Of a DNA stretch of 64,000 nt, positions 14,556-28,800 are shown one piece after another. Below the pieces are notes generated by a model that saw only the letters and a list, made by a program, of their open reading frames with translations, was not told where the DNA came from and searched no databases. Within the stretch, counting starts at the first letter, position 1; each line of letters begins with the position of its first letter. The position numbers were made by a program, and so were the translations under genes. The DNA comes from Patagioenas fasciata (taxonomy: Eukaryota > Chordata > Aves > Columbiformes > Columbidae): assembly GCF_037038585.1 (NCBI RefSeq), contig NC_092521.1, forward strand, positions 149,386,605 to 149,450,604, written 5' to 3'.

Positions 14556-14628
14556 CCCAATACATTTTGGATCTTACTGTGCTGTACATAGTATGAAATC
14601 CCAGATGTAAATATGGAAAATACCACTA
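14556..14628 (+). repeat. 73-bp dispersed repeat, copy 1
   Basis: This block aligns without gaps to 16854-16926 in the same orientation (65 of 73 bases identical by eye). Flanks on both sides do not obviously align. It is either a fragment of an interspersed repeat family or a small local duplication. The shared core contains 'actgtgctgtacata' and 'atggaaaataccacta'. Confidence 0.8.
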
Positions 14629-16853
14629 CGGTGAATGTGGATTCTGGTCATGGATTCCTTGTGCACTTTCCGTTCAAATTCAGTTTTCTTGCATAAGAAA
14701 ATGGATGTATTTCCTAATGAGTGGTCTAATCATTGGGCCACCAAATAGATATCCCTTTTGACTGCCTCTGAGGATCCCAATGTGTACTTGTGGCTGTGTG
14801 TAACTTACAGCAGTGGACAAGCCAGCAAACGAAACGTGAGCACCTACAGAGGTGGACAGGAAGAACGGGAAATAGCGTTGTATGAATCAACACTTGCACT
14901 TGAACTGAGGTTCTCTGGTCAGCTTGTCTCAGAAAAGACACAGGAGCTGCAGAACGGCTTTAAAGACAGATAGCAAAGGAACAGAAGAATAGGAAAAACT
15001 CTCAGAGATTGGGATTTTTTAACTGGAAGAGGAAGCAGGAGAGAAATTTAAAATGTACAGAGGAAAAGAGCATAATTCTTTTAGTACAAGAGCAAGGAGA
15101 CAGCCGGTGACAGCAACAAATACAGATGTGATGAAAGAAAACACTTCTTTACTCAGAAAAATATGTATTACTACTTTACAGAATTCATTCACAAGAGTAG
15201 GTGAAAAAATGCTTAGGAGTACTGTGTGTATTCCATAGGAATCATTCACAAATTAGAAGGCAGAAATCTTTATTTTAAAAAAATGAGGCTATAAACCTTT
15301 GTTCTTCAGGGAATGAGACTCATTAGGTTCTACAGGCAACTGAAAAGTAATTGTGAAGCCTCTAATTCTTTCTCTGAAGCTGGCCTCAACGTATGACACT
15401 AAATTGCGCCAGAGGAACCTTTAATGTGACTGCCACAGGCAGGAACTAAATATTTGGACCTTATTTACCTTGGGAAAAGGAAATAGAAACAGAAGAGGAA
15501 AGTAAACAAAAGCAGACAGAATACAATAAGAACAACAAAAGATAAAGAAAAACAAACAAAAAAGTGACAACAAATGAAGTTCAATGTTATACTAGTCAAT
15601 GTGTCATTGAACTACTAAAGTGAGATTCATGAGGGTGCATGTGGCAGGCTCAAATTTTCACACTGTGATTTACTGCTTCACAGAACTATGGGAGGAATCA
15701 GTCAGTTTGGGAAAGTACCAAGACATGTTCAAGAACAGTTAAAACCACTTGTAAACAATATATTTGTACAAAAAAAAAAAGCACTGCCACATTTTCCCAT
15801 GGCTCAGCTGGTCTCTTGTTCTAGTCTTGTAGCAATTCACTACAATATAAGAAAATAATGTAGCTTTTCTGTATGGGGAAATGGCACAATTAAGCAGAAA
15901 AATTTAAGGAAAAACTTCCCCAGTCTAAGTGGATAGATTGAGATTTTTTAAAAGGGATCTGGATTCAGAACACTCACAGAGAAGAAAAGCATCTCACCAT
16001 AAATACAAATGAAAGAACCAGGTGTCAAGATATAATAAACAAAGGACAGGACACAGGGAGCCATCTGCCTCATCAAAGAAAAATTTCATACCCTGCAAGA
16101 CTACAAAACGTAAACACTGGGTGATAAGAGAAAAGTTTTTATTTTTTCAAGGTCTAGAAGGTAGAAACTGCACCAGTAGTGGTGGGATTTGTGCCAGCCA
16201 GATAAAGAGATCAGACTGGGCAGAGCTGCTGGCTCTTCCCAACTCACAGCCTTCAGGTAGATGATGTTACCCTGGGAACAAGAGTCAACAACCGAGCAAT
16301 CCATAGGGTCCCCAATCCCAGCTGTGCTTCCTCAGTCATACAGGGAGTGAGTACCCCCACCAGGGTGTGTGGGAATGCTCCCTGGAGTGAGGTCTGCTCA
16401 TGCAATTTGGGTTGGGAAAGCCAGGGGGAATGGGAAAAGCAGGCCTAGAAACATCTAACAGCAGAGTCATAAAAGAGGAGAGGAGTCATGCTGAGGGAAC
16501 AGGCCGGCTGCCCGCAGAGGGTCTGTGTCCAGCCCCATCAGGGCATGGCAGCTGGGTGGTGAGGCAGGACATCAGCGCAGGGGATACTTAACCTGGTGAC
16601 TGGTGGAGGAGACCAGAATAAGAAGAGAGGACAGACAGTATGTGTATGTGAGACTAAACAGGTGAAGATGGTCATAATTTAAGGGGCACTTCAGAAAGGA
16701 ATTTGAAAAGGTTGGGAAATCTGTATAACTTAATTGTTAGACTTCCTTGTCTCATTCATTGCCCACCTCACACTGTTTAGGTCAGGTCACACCTACAGTT
16801 AGGATGTCTGTTCTCCAGCTAACAGAGCAGGTCAGCTACATGGCTAGAAAGTG

Positions 16854-16926
16854 CCCAATATATTTTGGGGTTTACTGTGCTGTACATATTAAGAAATCCC
16901 AGAGGTAAACATGGAAAATACCACTA
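16854..16926 (+). repeat. 73-bp dispersed repeat, copy 2
   Basis: This is the partner of 14556-14628: same orientation, about 2.3 kb downstream, 8 mismatches and no indels. The absence of indels in AT-rich neutral sequence suggests either moderate age or constraint. Confidence 0.8.
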
Positions 16927-17261
16927 ACTGCATTAAAGGGAGGGGATGTCAGGTGTATTAGATTAATTCCCTATAACTATACAAAGGATTAGAAAGAAGT
17001 TGGTCAGTGCAGTTCCCCGACAAGTGATTGAATGCAGGGCCAGACAAAGCTAACAGTACTTATATTTAACTTACTAATGCTTACTTACGAATGCGACATT
17101 GTGTGCACCGCAGGTGACCCCAAGCAATTCAATCAGAACTTAAGCTCTCTTTTAAGGATAAAAGGGAAAATCCAGCCCTCACAGTTGTGAAAATAGCTCC
17201 CTGAATATGAACTACTGTAGTTAAATGAATGACCTGCTTAATTCTACTGTCAGCTAGCAAT

Positions 17262-17312
17262 CAAAAAAAAAAAAAAAAAAAAATTAAAAACCCAAAGAAA
17301 CAAAAAAAAAAC
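17262..17312. repeat. A-rich low-complexity tract
   Basis: A run of about 20 adenines is followed by further A-rich sequence interrupted by ccc and ttaa. No retroposon body could be recognised upstream, so it is treated as low complexity rather than a poly(A) tail. Confidence 0.7.
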
Positions 17313-20171
17313 CCTGATCCTCTTGTTTTTATAATTTTCCTAGATAAATTTCCATACTCTTTGTGATCACACTGTTGCCAGCTGGGCATACACATGACAT
17401 TATACTGAGGATGTTCTATTTGCCAGGGATGTCAAATGAAACAGGCAGTTCAAACATCCCAGAAGGACAAGATCATGAACTCTCTCAATAGTCTTCTAGC
17501 AAACAGAGACCATACAAACACTGGGTGAAGAGTTACTACATAGTGATTAGCTAAAAGCTGGTGTTCATAGCTCTCCATTAAGAACAGTAAATAGCATCAT
17601 AAATATTTCTTCAACTGTGCACCAGGGAGGGTAACAATTTGTCTAGGCAAGACTGGGATTTCTGGGAGCTAAACAGCACCCAAAAAAGCGAGGAAGAGAA
17701 CTTAAAAGTAAATTCATCCACCTAAACACAGTGCCATTTGAATTTCTTCGTATTTTCAAGACTGAGGTAAAGGTAAAGGACTTGTATGAAATTTGTGTGC
17801 TTCCGGACTGCAACTGGACCCAGGGAAGATTTCCTACTGCATCTAAAATAGTAACACTAGTGCTTATATTTAAGTAAACGAATCTTGTCCTCAGTGTAGA
17901 TTACATATGTGATTAGGTGTGGATAATTCAGTCCTATGGATCTCCAAGTACTCTAATTTTAGAGCATCCTCTTTTTAGCAGAAGGTACTTGTTCTCCCAA
18001 GAGGCAGCTCACCCTCATTTCTGTAAAGGTATTACGGTGTTGTTCACATTTCTGTGCATATGCAGTCTAACACCACAAAGCTGTTATAGTCAAGGGTCTT
18101 CCAAAGGAATAGAAAATATCGATATTTTTCCATCCAGTGTATACTTCTTTGCATTTACCAACACTGAAGTTTATTCACCATCTTTTTGCTTGTTTCTCTA
18201 GCTGGTTTAAGCCTCAATGAACTTCCTCACCATTTTCTTTCATAGTGGCGAACCTACATAGATAGATTTGTCTTCAAATTCCTCTTTCTCCTTTTGTCTC
18301 TTTTCTTTCCAGATTACGAACAAATACATGAAACAGCAGAGGGCTTTGCATGGCATCTCAAAGCATTCCGCTGTTAATTTTACCATGCTGGGAGTTGATT
18401 TTTCATTGCGGCCCTTGGTTTTTGTCAACTAGCCAATATTAACTGTTGGCTGTGTTATGAAATACAGGAAATCCTGATGTAAAAAATGTTTGCCAAAGTA
18501 ACCTAATCATGCTACAGTGCAAATTTGGAACATTTGAATTTTCATTTCAGCCACTGTTGGACTTAGTGAACCCTTATTGGTGCCTTCCAATCTCTCAAAC
18601 AAGATGGAGAAGAGCAGGTAAGGAGCACAGCTGGTCTGCATCCAGCCCTTTCCTGGCTACTGGGGAGAAGGACCTATGGGTTCCCCAGGACCACTAGGAC
18701 CCCTGCCCTGCTCCCCAGCCTTGTCCCTCAGCACAGCTGCCTGGAGCATGGTGGACAGAGCTACAGCATCTCTCCCAGCCCAGCCTTCACCCCCACTTGG
18801 CCTCTTTCTTGAAACAGGACAGTATGATCTGACCAAATTTACTTTTGCACTACCTTCCCTCACCTTTCAGCCAAAATGTAGCCCTGCTCCACTCTGTGTT
18901 ACTTTTCCCAAACATTGGGGTTATGGGCAGGAGTTAAAAGGTTCTTTTAGTAGTTTTTTAGTAGTTTTCCTTTTGTTGCTGGGTTCATTGTTTGACAGCA
19001 TGGCTCACCAGGCGGTGCCTGCAGGGACAGCAGGGAGCTTATGGCTGAGGTTGAAATGTCTTCAATTCCATTTCCCTTCAATCACCACAGTTGGCTAACT
19101 CAATACCAAAACCTCATATACATACTTATTACTGCCAAAAGCATCAGAATATTGCCCTGTTTGGCAACTATTTGTTGTATTTGGTTTTTTTGTTCACTAG
19201 CAATTGGAAATTTGGCAGTAACCTCACCATGACTGGTTCCAAGGGGCTAATTAAATACAGGAAAGTACTAAGGAAAATTACAGCCTAGATGTTCTCCTCT
19301 AAAATCGCCACTTAAGACAGACTCATAAAAATCTTCTATAGTCAGAAAAGTTGAGTTAAAAAATTTAGTTTCAAAAAGCATATGGATCTTCAACTTAAAA
19401 ATAATGTCAACTGAAACTTTAAGTGATTATTTGTTGGCTTCTATTATTCCAATATATGCATCAGGTTAATTAATTCTGCAAGGGGTAAAACTTTCAATCA
19501 TTGTCTTAGTATAACTATCAAGTTGTAATGAGCTTTTAGAAAGGCATAAACTGAATTTTGAGGTATGCATATATTACATTGTGACACTTGAATTTTTTGT
19601 GTACCCCTGAATGCAGACTGCACTGTTCTCCAGGTATGATGCAAGTACAAGGCAGGGGGGGTAGGAAGTTTGTTTCCTTTCAATTTCATTTAAATTGCTT
19701 TGCTATGTAACCTCACAGAAGGGATTTAGAATTGCTCTTTTCTGCGAACTGAAAGCTGAACGTTTCATTTATAGTCTTGTATTACATTAAGAACCGGAAC
19801 ATGTGTAGAATCCTATTCACATATCTGGTTGCTTAGTGTTTCACAGGGACTGGGGAACAGAGTTAACACTCCTGCAGTTTCAGACTACTGAGAAAAAAGT
19901 GTGCAGTTCCGCTGAATACTCAAGCATTCTAAATGTGTGATTCAAAACAATGAACAGAAGGCAAACAAGATAAAAGAGTAAAATAACACTAGAAAATATG
20001 AAAAAAAAAAAAACTGGCTAGTCCATAAAGAGGCGTTACTCAGTGAGCGATATGGTGCTGGACTGGCAGTAGAAAATTTCTTAGGATGGCAATAAATTTA
20101 ACTTCCTATCATACCAGCAGTTTTAAACAGTAGATAATATAATCGAGTGAAGAAAAAACGTTGGAGTTTGG

Positions 20172-20177
<6 letters not shown>

Positions 20178-20208
<31 letters not shown>
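20178..20208. repeat. (TA)n microsatellite
   Basis: This is an uninterrupted TA dinucleotide array of about 15.5 units, preceded by a short GT-containing lead-in. It is likely polymorphic. Confidence 0.95.
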
Positions 20209-20212
<4 letters not shown>

Positions 20213-23200
20213 GCCAGTCTTAAAAATCATTGACTGAAGAAAGCTCCTGTAAGCAATGAGTAACAACACCAGAAACAAGTCTTTCATGTGCAAATTTAAG
20301 AGTTTCTAGACTATAAACCTGATGGTGGTATGAAGATTTCCTCTCTGAAATAACATAGTCACACCGTTGCTTCAGACAGCTGGCCAAATCCTGCTGGCTG
20401 CAGCCACTGCCACAACCATTGAACTCGGAGGTTTCAAATCAAAGGACAAATTTTAGCCCAGGATATTTAAATCAGCCACTCTGACAGTGTGGCAAGAAGG
20501 AGTTTGTGGTTGCTGTTTCGTCCATCCTGCTTTACTCTGCTTTATTGCTTCAGAAGCCAGACTGATATTACAAAGAGACTATAAGTCTCCTCTTAAAATT
20601 GATTGAAGCTGTTGGAATGAGGAATTTATTCTGACTAGTGAGACGTAATTGGGTATATTCCAGTAGTTTGCATTCAGATGCAAGGAAAAGAGGAGATTAA
20701 GTAGATTAACCTCCGTCATCTGGGAGATGACATTTCTTGCTGTGTTTGAAGTATTTTGTGAAGGAAAGATGGCACTGATTTTGAGGTTTATATTAATCAA
20801 ATCTCTTTGATTTTGTTTGATGCAGCAGCTGCAGTGACACACCCTCACTCTTTGAAAGACATGAGCTGCAAGGGCCAGGATTGAGGGGAGACCAGCTATA
20901 GCTCAGAAGTGTCATCTTCAGCCTCCAGGGAGAAGGGAAGCCCTTGTCTAATTTCCCCTCTTATCTTCTTAAATTTGTGTTAGAATTGGAAACAAAGGTG
21001 GGTGATTATATCCTGAGACAAAGCTCTGAGACATGGGTTTCTGCACCAAAGCAAACTTGAAAATTAACAGAAAAAGGTTACATGGCAAAAATGTTTTTTC
21101 TTTTTTCTTCTTTTTTTTTTAATAATTGGGTTGAGAAGTTGTAGGTGCAACCTCCTATTAGCAAGCTCTTCCTGACTCAAATTTACAACCCTGAGATTTT
21201 ACTAGTAAAGCAGCTACAGTGACACAAATTCATTCTGTGCTTTCAGTTCATCATATTGAAGTGATACTGGGCTGAAGCCCTACAAACATTTTACATGTGT
21301 TTCATCTGCTTCAGTCCTACAGATGCTTTTGACTGTGTTTCATTTTATGTTTGTGAGTAGTCCTGAAGTGAAGTGAGAGCTCCAAGGGTCTGAATTAAAG
21401 AGCATCAACTTCTGTCTGAATATCACTGAAGGCAAGCCATGATAATGGAGCAAAACTGAAACATCTTAACACTACATCAAAGGCAAAGATTTGTCTTTAA
21501 TCAGGCATTTTCAACAGGATGGATTCACTGGAAACCAATTCCATGTACCCTGCTACGAGGTCCAAGCTTATCTGACTACCAAAGCTTTACCTAGAGAGGC
21601 TTTTCTTGGCAGAGGGCTGAAGATGCCTCTCCTCACCCCACAGCCCCAGTCCCACCTGCTGGGAAGGGTACAGACTGCCATGGGTTTCCTCCCATCATGC
21701 TCAAAGGAGCTGCTGGTGCACATCAGCCATCGTCCATTCCCAAACGAGGGACCAGAGACCATTTCCACATGAGGACCTCATAACCATGGTCCTGCATGGC
21801 TCATCCCAGATGGACTTGAGGCGCTTTGGCCCTGCTGTGTTTGCCCGGGGAAAAAGAAATCTGCAAAAGGGACAAAACAGGTAGCAGTTTACCAGCCACA
21901 CTGAAGAAAGGAGTGGTGGCTCTCCATGTTCGTTAGAACTCTTATGTTCATTACTGTTTATTACAAGAGGACCAGGAGCATGAGCTGAGTGACCCTTGGA
22001 AAGCAGCCAGCCCTGGAGAGATGACTCTGAGTGGATTTTGTGGTTTTGTTTTATTTTCTTAAATAAAATCAAAGTCCAGAAAAGGATAAGTTTTGAACTG
22101 TTGTTATTTGTTTTGGCAGTGACTAAAAGGGTAAGTCTGCTGACAGGCTTTGACTACATTTAATTGCTAAAAATCAGATTGCAAGTGATTTGAAGTGATA
22201 GATAAGTACTTAATGAAACTATTCAGATCAGTAACTTTTCCAGTGCTGGCAAACCAAGGAGGGTAACCAACCATTTATTAAGGCTGAACCACTACTGAAT
22301 CAACACTCAACTATCAAAATATATTTAATCATAATTTTAACTGCTCTATTCCCAAAGAGTTACTTAGGATTTTAAAGGTGCTGGGGTTTTTTCTCTCTTT
22401 TCTGATCAGCCATGACCCCTAGGAAATCTTTTATTTTAACTTATTGCACTCTTCAGCCACAAGTCAATCACAATATGCAGTACAAGACATCAAATATTAA
22501 CTGAAAGAAGCAATATTACTGTAAATGGCTAGAAGGCATTACTACAGATATCAAGTTTTGTTTAACCAGTATATGACAGTTAAATCTTGGGAGAAATGCT
22601 GGAAGTTTGGGACTCAAATTCAGCATTCATAAAACTGCTCTCTGGCTGAAACGGTTTCTCCACAGAGATTCTGGCTACAGACATAGGCACTGGATCTGTT
22701 TTTTGAGTAGGGAGAAACAAATATAAATACTAATTATGATTTCATTTCACAAACACATGGAGACATAGGTACTATATTTGATCAATGATTGATTCTAATT
22801 ATCTCAGAATATACCTCAGTCTTGTTCGTATGATGTTACCAGAAGACATTTTGACATAGGTATTTTTTAAGACTATTTTCAATAAGAATGAGACTGCCTA
22901 AAGCAGAAATGCCACATCAGCCAACAGATAAACACTGCTTAAATTTAATTTCTGCGAAATCTACTTGGGAATTAACAGTCACAGTTTGATCCCAACTCAG
23001 TCTTCAGTTTTAACATGACTGGAACGGTTTTCCAGCTAGCTATAAGGCAAAATTGTTTTCCCTGAAGCGCTGCGGTCCTTAGCTGAGTGCTGGCTCCTTT
23101 ACCTCCTCTAACTGAACTACTGACAAAACCTTACTTCTCTCTGCTCCTTCCATTTACACAATTCCTTTCTCTGACAAATAAGGAAGCAGCAAGGATTAAA

Positions 23201-24944
23201 AAACATCTTCAGCAACACAAAAGAGCAGGCAGCACTTCCCCTCATAAAAACTCAGTCCAGAGGATGATACAGCATCTTTTTGACAAGTAATAAAGCTTTT
23301 ATGGTTGTACTTATCTAGGCTGTTACTACTGCACGGGCTGACATTTCAGCATATCTGGGACAAAGAGATGTACTTGCGATGTCCCCAGGATCATGTGTGG
23401 ACCCTGAGCAGCACCTTGGGAGCCCTATTCCTGCCGCACAGCTCCGCCAGATGCAGCACGGTACAAGCAGATTTGAGAGGCCATTTCTAAGGTAAAGGAC
23501 AAGCAGGAAATAATGAAAAAAAAGGTAGTAGGGACACAGGTCCGCTAAAATCTGACCACTGTCTTATCTTTCTGTCAGTTAAGCTTTTAGCCTAAGCTCA
23601 AAAGAGAAGGCGAAAGCAGCAGCAGTAAGAAAAACAGTAATAGGTATGACCAGAATGAAACCAGACTGGTCTGAGTAAACAGACTATAAAAAGTCAGGCA
23701 GAGGGTTAGATCTAGTCTCTCCAAAAACAAGGTGATAACACTGAGCACATCCATTTTCCATCCTTACAATAACACTGCTTTATATTAGCAACTAAATAGT
23801 AAGAAGCCCGGCTCTGCCCTGCAGCTGGTTCCTCCATCTCTGAGCTGCTGCCCAGGCCATGCCCTCTGCCTGGGGTGACTCAAGGCCCCCCTGGCTGACA
23901 CCCCCTCACCTGGGTGAGGTTTAGCCCCAAATGGCTGGTTACCTCTTACCTGTTAGTGTTTCTTACCACTTAATTTCTGCAAGTTTTCTTAAAAATTTAG
24001 AAGAACTTTTGTATTAAGACTGTTCTTTTTCTGTTATAAGATTCTTCTAATTATATCTATCTTTCATGTGATATTTGTTTAAAATTAATTTGTTTTATTT
24101 GCTGTGCTTTGTTAATTCTTTTGGTAAAATTCTCTCAAAATCAGTTATTTGAAATACTTCAGGGTTTTTTCTTCCCCTGAAACTCATTCCTCAAACTTTT
24201 TTGATTAGCAGATCATAATGGAGAGCAACAGTAGGAAGGAATGGAAAGAATAAAGAAGAATTGCAGGATAAGTTGATCATTCTGCCTGAACTGAAGGTGG
24301 TCCTGGCACTTTCTATTATGAGACTCTGTTTTCACTTGATCTTCCAGAATAAAATTTTCATGCAGAGGGTTTGCCTCTACTTGACTTACTTGAAAACATC
24401 AGGGAAAACAGCTCAGCCATATCCAAAAACAGAAGTAGAGAAGAAAATGTCCAAAAACTTGGAACTGCTTCAGGAGTGTCTTTGTATTTCTGGGTAGGGA
24501 ACTAGAAACTTGTGAAGGCAGTTATCTAAGTGTCCAGACTTTGTCTTTTGGTATTCTGGGAAGCGGCAGAAGTGAGGAAATCATTCAAATTATGCTTCTC
24601 AAAACTATTTTCCTTGTCTGAGCAGAATGCCCAGGGTGAGGAGTCCTAGCGGGGAGCTTCGGAAGGGGACATGCAGCCTGGCACTGAAATGGGGGTTTGA
24701 AGGGGTGAAATAGATGTGAGACAGGCTGAAGAAAGCAAAACCCAAGTAAGAGTTTCCAGGGCAGAGCAGGACACCTCGGGCTGCCACTCCCGCAGCTCTG
24801 GGACCCCCTGCCACAGCACAGCATCCTCGGGGTGAGGAGGCTGAGAGCTTCTGCAGCAACCAGTTATTCCGTTACGTCCAGCAGCAGCAATCAGGGTGGT
24901 AAATCTCCAGGTTTCAGCCACGCTGATGACTTGCAAGGAGAGAA

Positions 24945-25020
24945 CTGACGCTGTGGTTAAGACAGTTGAGCATTGCCTTTCAATTCTAGCCTTGCTTCTG
25001 CCGCAGACTTCTTCGAGAGT
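24945..25020 (+). repeat. MIR-like tRNA-SINE relic
   Basis: The text 'gctgtggttaagacagttga' is followed by 'tttcaattctagcc' and 'cttctgccgcagacttc'. This matches the layout of the core region of amniote MIR-type SINEs (A-box-like, B-box-like, then a 'ctctgccacagacttc' analogue). It is heavily diverged, and the assignment rests on pattern memory rather than alignment. Confidence 0.45.
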
Positions 25021-25850
25021 TCACCTAAAGCAGAGAGTTCACACACAGTCACTCACCACAAGTTCCTCTTTTCTGGCAAGCTGAACCTCTGCCCCGGGGC
25101 TGGGGAACTCACAGGTGTCCCAAACTCTCCCACCCTCAGCCAAAGTCAATCAGAATTGGCCTCTGAACATAAAAGTTGATCTGTTCTCCGGATGTTTTGA
25201 AAGATCAGGTCCTGGTATCTCAAAAAGGTCCCCTTAGTTTCTATAATAAGATTGATGACCTGCAGATCCCCAATGCTGAGGTATAAATAATAATAACAAA
25301 ATCACATATTCGTGTGATATAATGACGAATTTTTTCCATAAAGCACTGAGCCTGGGATAGAGCGTGGAAACTCTTTTTTGCTGTTGTTCAAATTACTTTG
25401 AATGCACTAAGTTACATATGGCAAATGGGGGTGATGAGGAATTAAAGTACATATTAAGTCTTAATTCTCTGAGTAACAGCTCTTCTTTCTGCTGGAAAAA
25501 ATATGAGACTTTTTAGAGGAAAAAAAAAAACACCACACCTGATGTCAGAGAACAGGGGCACTGAATCAGTGTCCTCTGTGTTTCTGCTACATCTCCATCT
25601 CAGTTTAAATCTTTGCTGAAGCAGGAGGTAAAGTTCTGTTTTTCCAGGAAGGGTTATGCAGCATCAAATCCCAGAGCAACTGCATGTAATACTAACAAAC
25701 AGGTGTTACTAGTATACAGTTAATTTCAGAGAGATTACCATTGGTTACATTAAATAAACACATGCATGTCAAATACTGTAAACCAACATCAGACATACCT
25801 GGGATACTACAGGTAATTTTAAAATAAAATTTATCTTGTATTCAGAGACT

Positions 25851-25886
25851 TTCCTTTATTTTCCTTTCCCTTCCTTTCCTTTCCTT
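25851..25886. repeat. TTTCC-rich microsatellite
   Basis: This is an imperfect array of tttcc/ccttt units, a pyrimidine-only strand about 35 bases long. Confidence 0.8.
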
Positions 25887-28800
25887 GGTATCTACAATTA
25901 ATTGCAAAAATTAAATTTATGATTTTCATTCCCACATTCCACTGCTTAGAGAAGCACCTACAGAATACAGCAGCACTCAATTATATAAGAATCACAGTGT
26001 TTATTCTCCAATTTATATGTATTATACACTGGAGCATACAGCTAAGATGAAGAAATCCTCTAAAATTAAAAAAAAAAAAAAATCAGAAGCCTGTCAGTAA
26101 ACAAGTAATCTGGGCTGTACAGTTTGCAGAACTAGTTTTTGGATTAGCACTGACTCGTCCTCAGTTGCTGGAAAAAACAGATGTGGTTCAAAGAAGCCTT
26201 TCAAAGAGGCGGAGGCGCTGGCCCCTGGCAGGCCAGCCTCCAGCCAGCATCAATCAGTCAGGAGTGTCCAGCCCCATCCTCCCGGTGGCCCCTGGTCCGC
26301 ACAGCGTGCCCAGTGGGACCTGCTTGCGGGGACACAGCCGTGTGTGGCTCCCCAGACTCCCCACCCCATCCAGCCACCTCTCCTTGTGCCTGGCCCTCAC
26401 TGGCAGTGGGAAAGCTGTGTGCTGTGCAAGGGGGTGTCACCTGCAAAATGCAGGGGTGTGGGGTATCACAAGGTGGTTTTGTGGAATTTCAGAATTTAAA
26501 ATCTTAACTGTATTCCTTACATTTGATGGGTTTTCAATTGGGGGGAAAAAGAAAAACTTATTGCATTAATATGCTCTAGTATTGGGCTGTCCTTGAAAAT
26601 CAGAGAAAGGGTTGCCTATGCATAGCACACAGGGTTTAACCCCTGAGATTCAGTTTTTAATGCTAGCTTTGCCACAGAGCGCCATGATCTACCAGTTATG
26701 CTAATGCTGGCCAGCAGTTAGTGTTCCATGACTCATCTGCCGGGGTCACGTGATATTGTCAGGGAGTGGTATACAGCTTTATGTATGCATTAGTATACAC
26801 ATAAGGCATATCTGGCTCAGTCTTTCCATGCATTTCCCGTCTTTCTATCCTGTTTTAAGGAATCTCATTCTTTCCAAGTGGAGTGGTTCTACCTGCCCAT
26901 TCAGAGGAACTGTGAGTCTCAATTAAAACACACATAAAACAGGAGGAGAGGGGTTTTTGCTATACCATGCCCCTGTGAAGTATTCAACATATAATGTTCT
27001 TGTTAAAAAAAAAAAAAAAAAAACAACTTTGAATAGGGATCTTGGATGAAATTCTGCTTACTTAAAACCACTGTAAGTTTTCCCATTTGATTTTGGTAAA
27101 ATCAGGTTTTCCTATGTTACTGTTTCTCAATTCAAAATTTAAATAACAATAGCAATATAAAATGTCCCACTGGAGTAGGATTTATGATCATTCCATTTCT
27201 TCTGTTTGTAAATACTAATAAACTTACTCCACAGCCTGGCTGTGGCAATTGCTACGACTTCCTCCTGCCAAGACCTACACAGAGTGAAAGCACTCCCACA
27301 ATTTTGCAAAAGGAACATCTGGTACAGGTCCAGGTTATCACTGCGCAGAGAAATTCTGAAAGCTTTATTTAATTCTTATGTGGTCCTTTGGTAAATCTTA
27401 CATCGTTAAACATTCAATGGAAGCAATCAAAGTGGGATGCTTATTCTTTTTTTATAAAGTTAATATGATTCCTCCTTACTATGAATTCTCTTTCTACAAG
27501 TTTCAAAGCAAAGATACCAGCATGTGAAATGATTCAGTAGGAACAAACAGAGTTTCTTGCTCATATTGCAACACAGTGGTGGTTAATAGCTTGGATCATT
27601 GCAGGCCAAATTTGACAAATTAGCACTGCCTGAAAAAATAAGCGTTATATTTCCAGTATTGGTCATTTTATCTGATTAATCTTCTACTACTGCAACAGAG
27701 CAGCCTTATTATGTGGAAAGCAGAGCAGGCATTTGTCACTAGCTCAATGACAGTGATGCTAAAGAAAATCTTACAGCAAAAAAACTAATGTTAATTTGTG
27801 CAGTTTTTTGCAGAATCATAAGTTGTCGTTTTCAGTTGAGTTTCAAATAGTGTCTGTTTTGAGTAAGTCTTTATATGAACTCATCATAGCAGAAAATAAC
27901 TTTGTCTTCAACAAAAAACATGAACTATTTCAACCAGTTATACTGTTTTCATAGAAGTGTTAATTAGGCTTTGAAGTTGATGTTATTATAAAGCACAATA
28001 ATAGGAGAAACAAACTCTCGGCTGAGGCAAGGCACATTCTTTTTTTTTTAATCCCTTTTTTTCTTCCCACAAATATATTTTTCAGGGTGGACTCTCTACA
28101 TCCATTCTCCAAAAACAAGATTTCCTGTCACACAGCTGTGTTCACTGGAGCCATCAAAGGAGTTAATAGATTATTAATAGCAGTTAAAGGTTTTTTCTTG
28201 CAATACCCTATCCAAGAAAGAAATCCCAGAAGGAATCTGAATCCCTATTGGATGCATTTCAAATAAATATCTTGAAGAATTGTAGCTATGCCTTGCTCTG
28301 CAAGACCAACTAGACCACTCCTTTCCTGGAGAGACTTCTGCTAAAACAATAGCAGGCTTGATTTTCTGTGCTTAGTGATATATTGGAGAACTGAGGATGT
28401 ACTGTACATAGTGAACAGACCCTTGGGGCATACAGAAAACTTATCTTTAGGGCATGCAAGAGAGTTCTGTTGAGGCCAAATCCATGGACCAGCAGTCCAC
28501 CAGGCTCTGTGTTGGGAAGAGCTGCATTCCCGCACAAGCCCTTGCAAAATCCATGCCAGTAGTCATTCATCATTTGCATTCATCACCTTAATTAAATACC
28601 TATTCGGGTGCACATTCTCTGATTCACAGTACTACATTTTGATGCCGAGCTGAGTACTGGTATCCAACAATTATTTTTCTTGGGTCTGAGCTTGTTTCAG
28701 GGCTCAACATGGAAGTTCAGAAAGACAGATACAGTTGTTCTCAATCCCTAATATTTCATTCCACTTTCTCACAGTGCATACATGCCTCTGGAGTGCTGTG

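Noticed and set aside
18676..19098. 140-codon + strand frame in a GC-richer patch
   Set aside because: It has no domain and is proline/leucine-rich from local composition, with competing frames on the opposite strand.
20030..20075. tRNA-like text ('ggcgttactcagtgagcgat...ggactggcagtag')
   Set aside because: It has a weak A-box resemblance only, with no B-box at the right distance and no foldable cloverleaf.
26746..26753. Palindromic TCACGTGA E-box
   Set aside because: A single 8-bp motif is expected by chance in a window this size, and no supporting cluster is visible.
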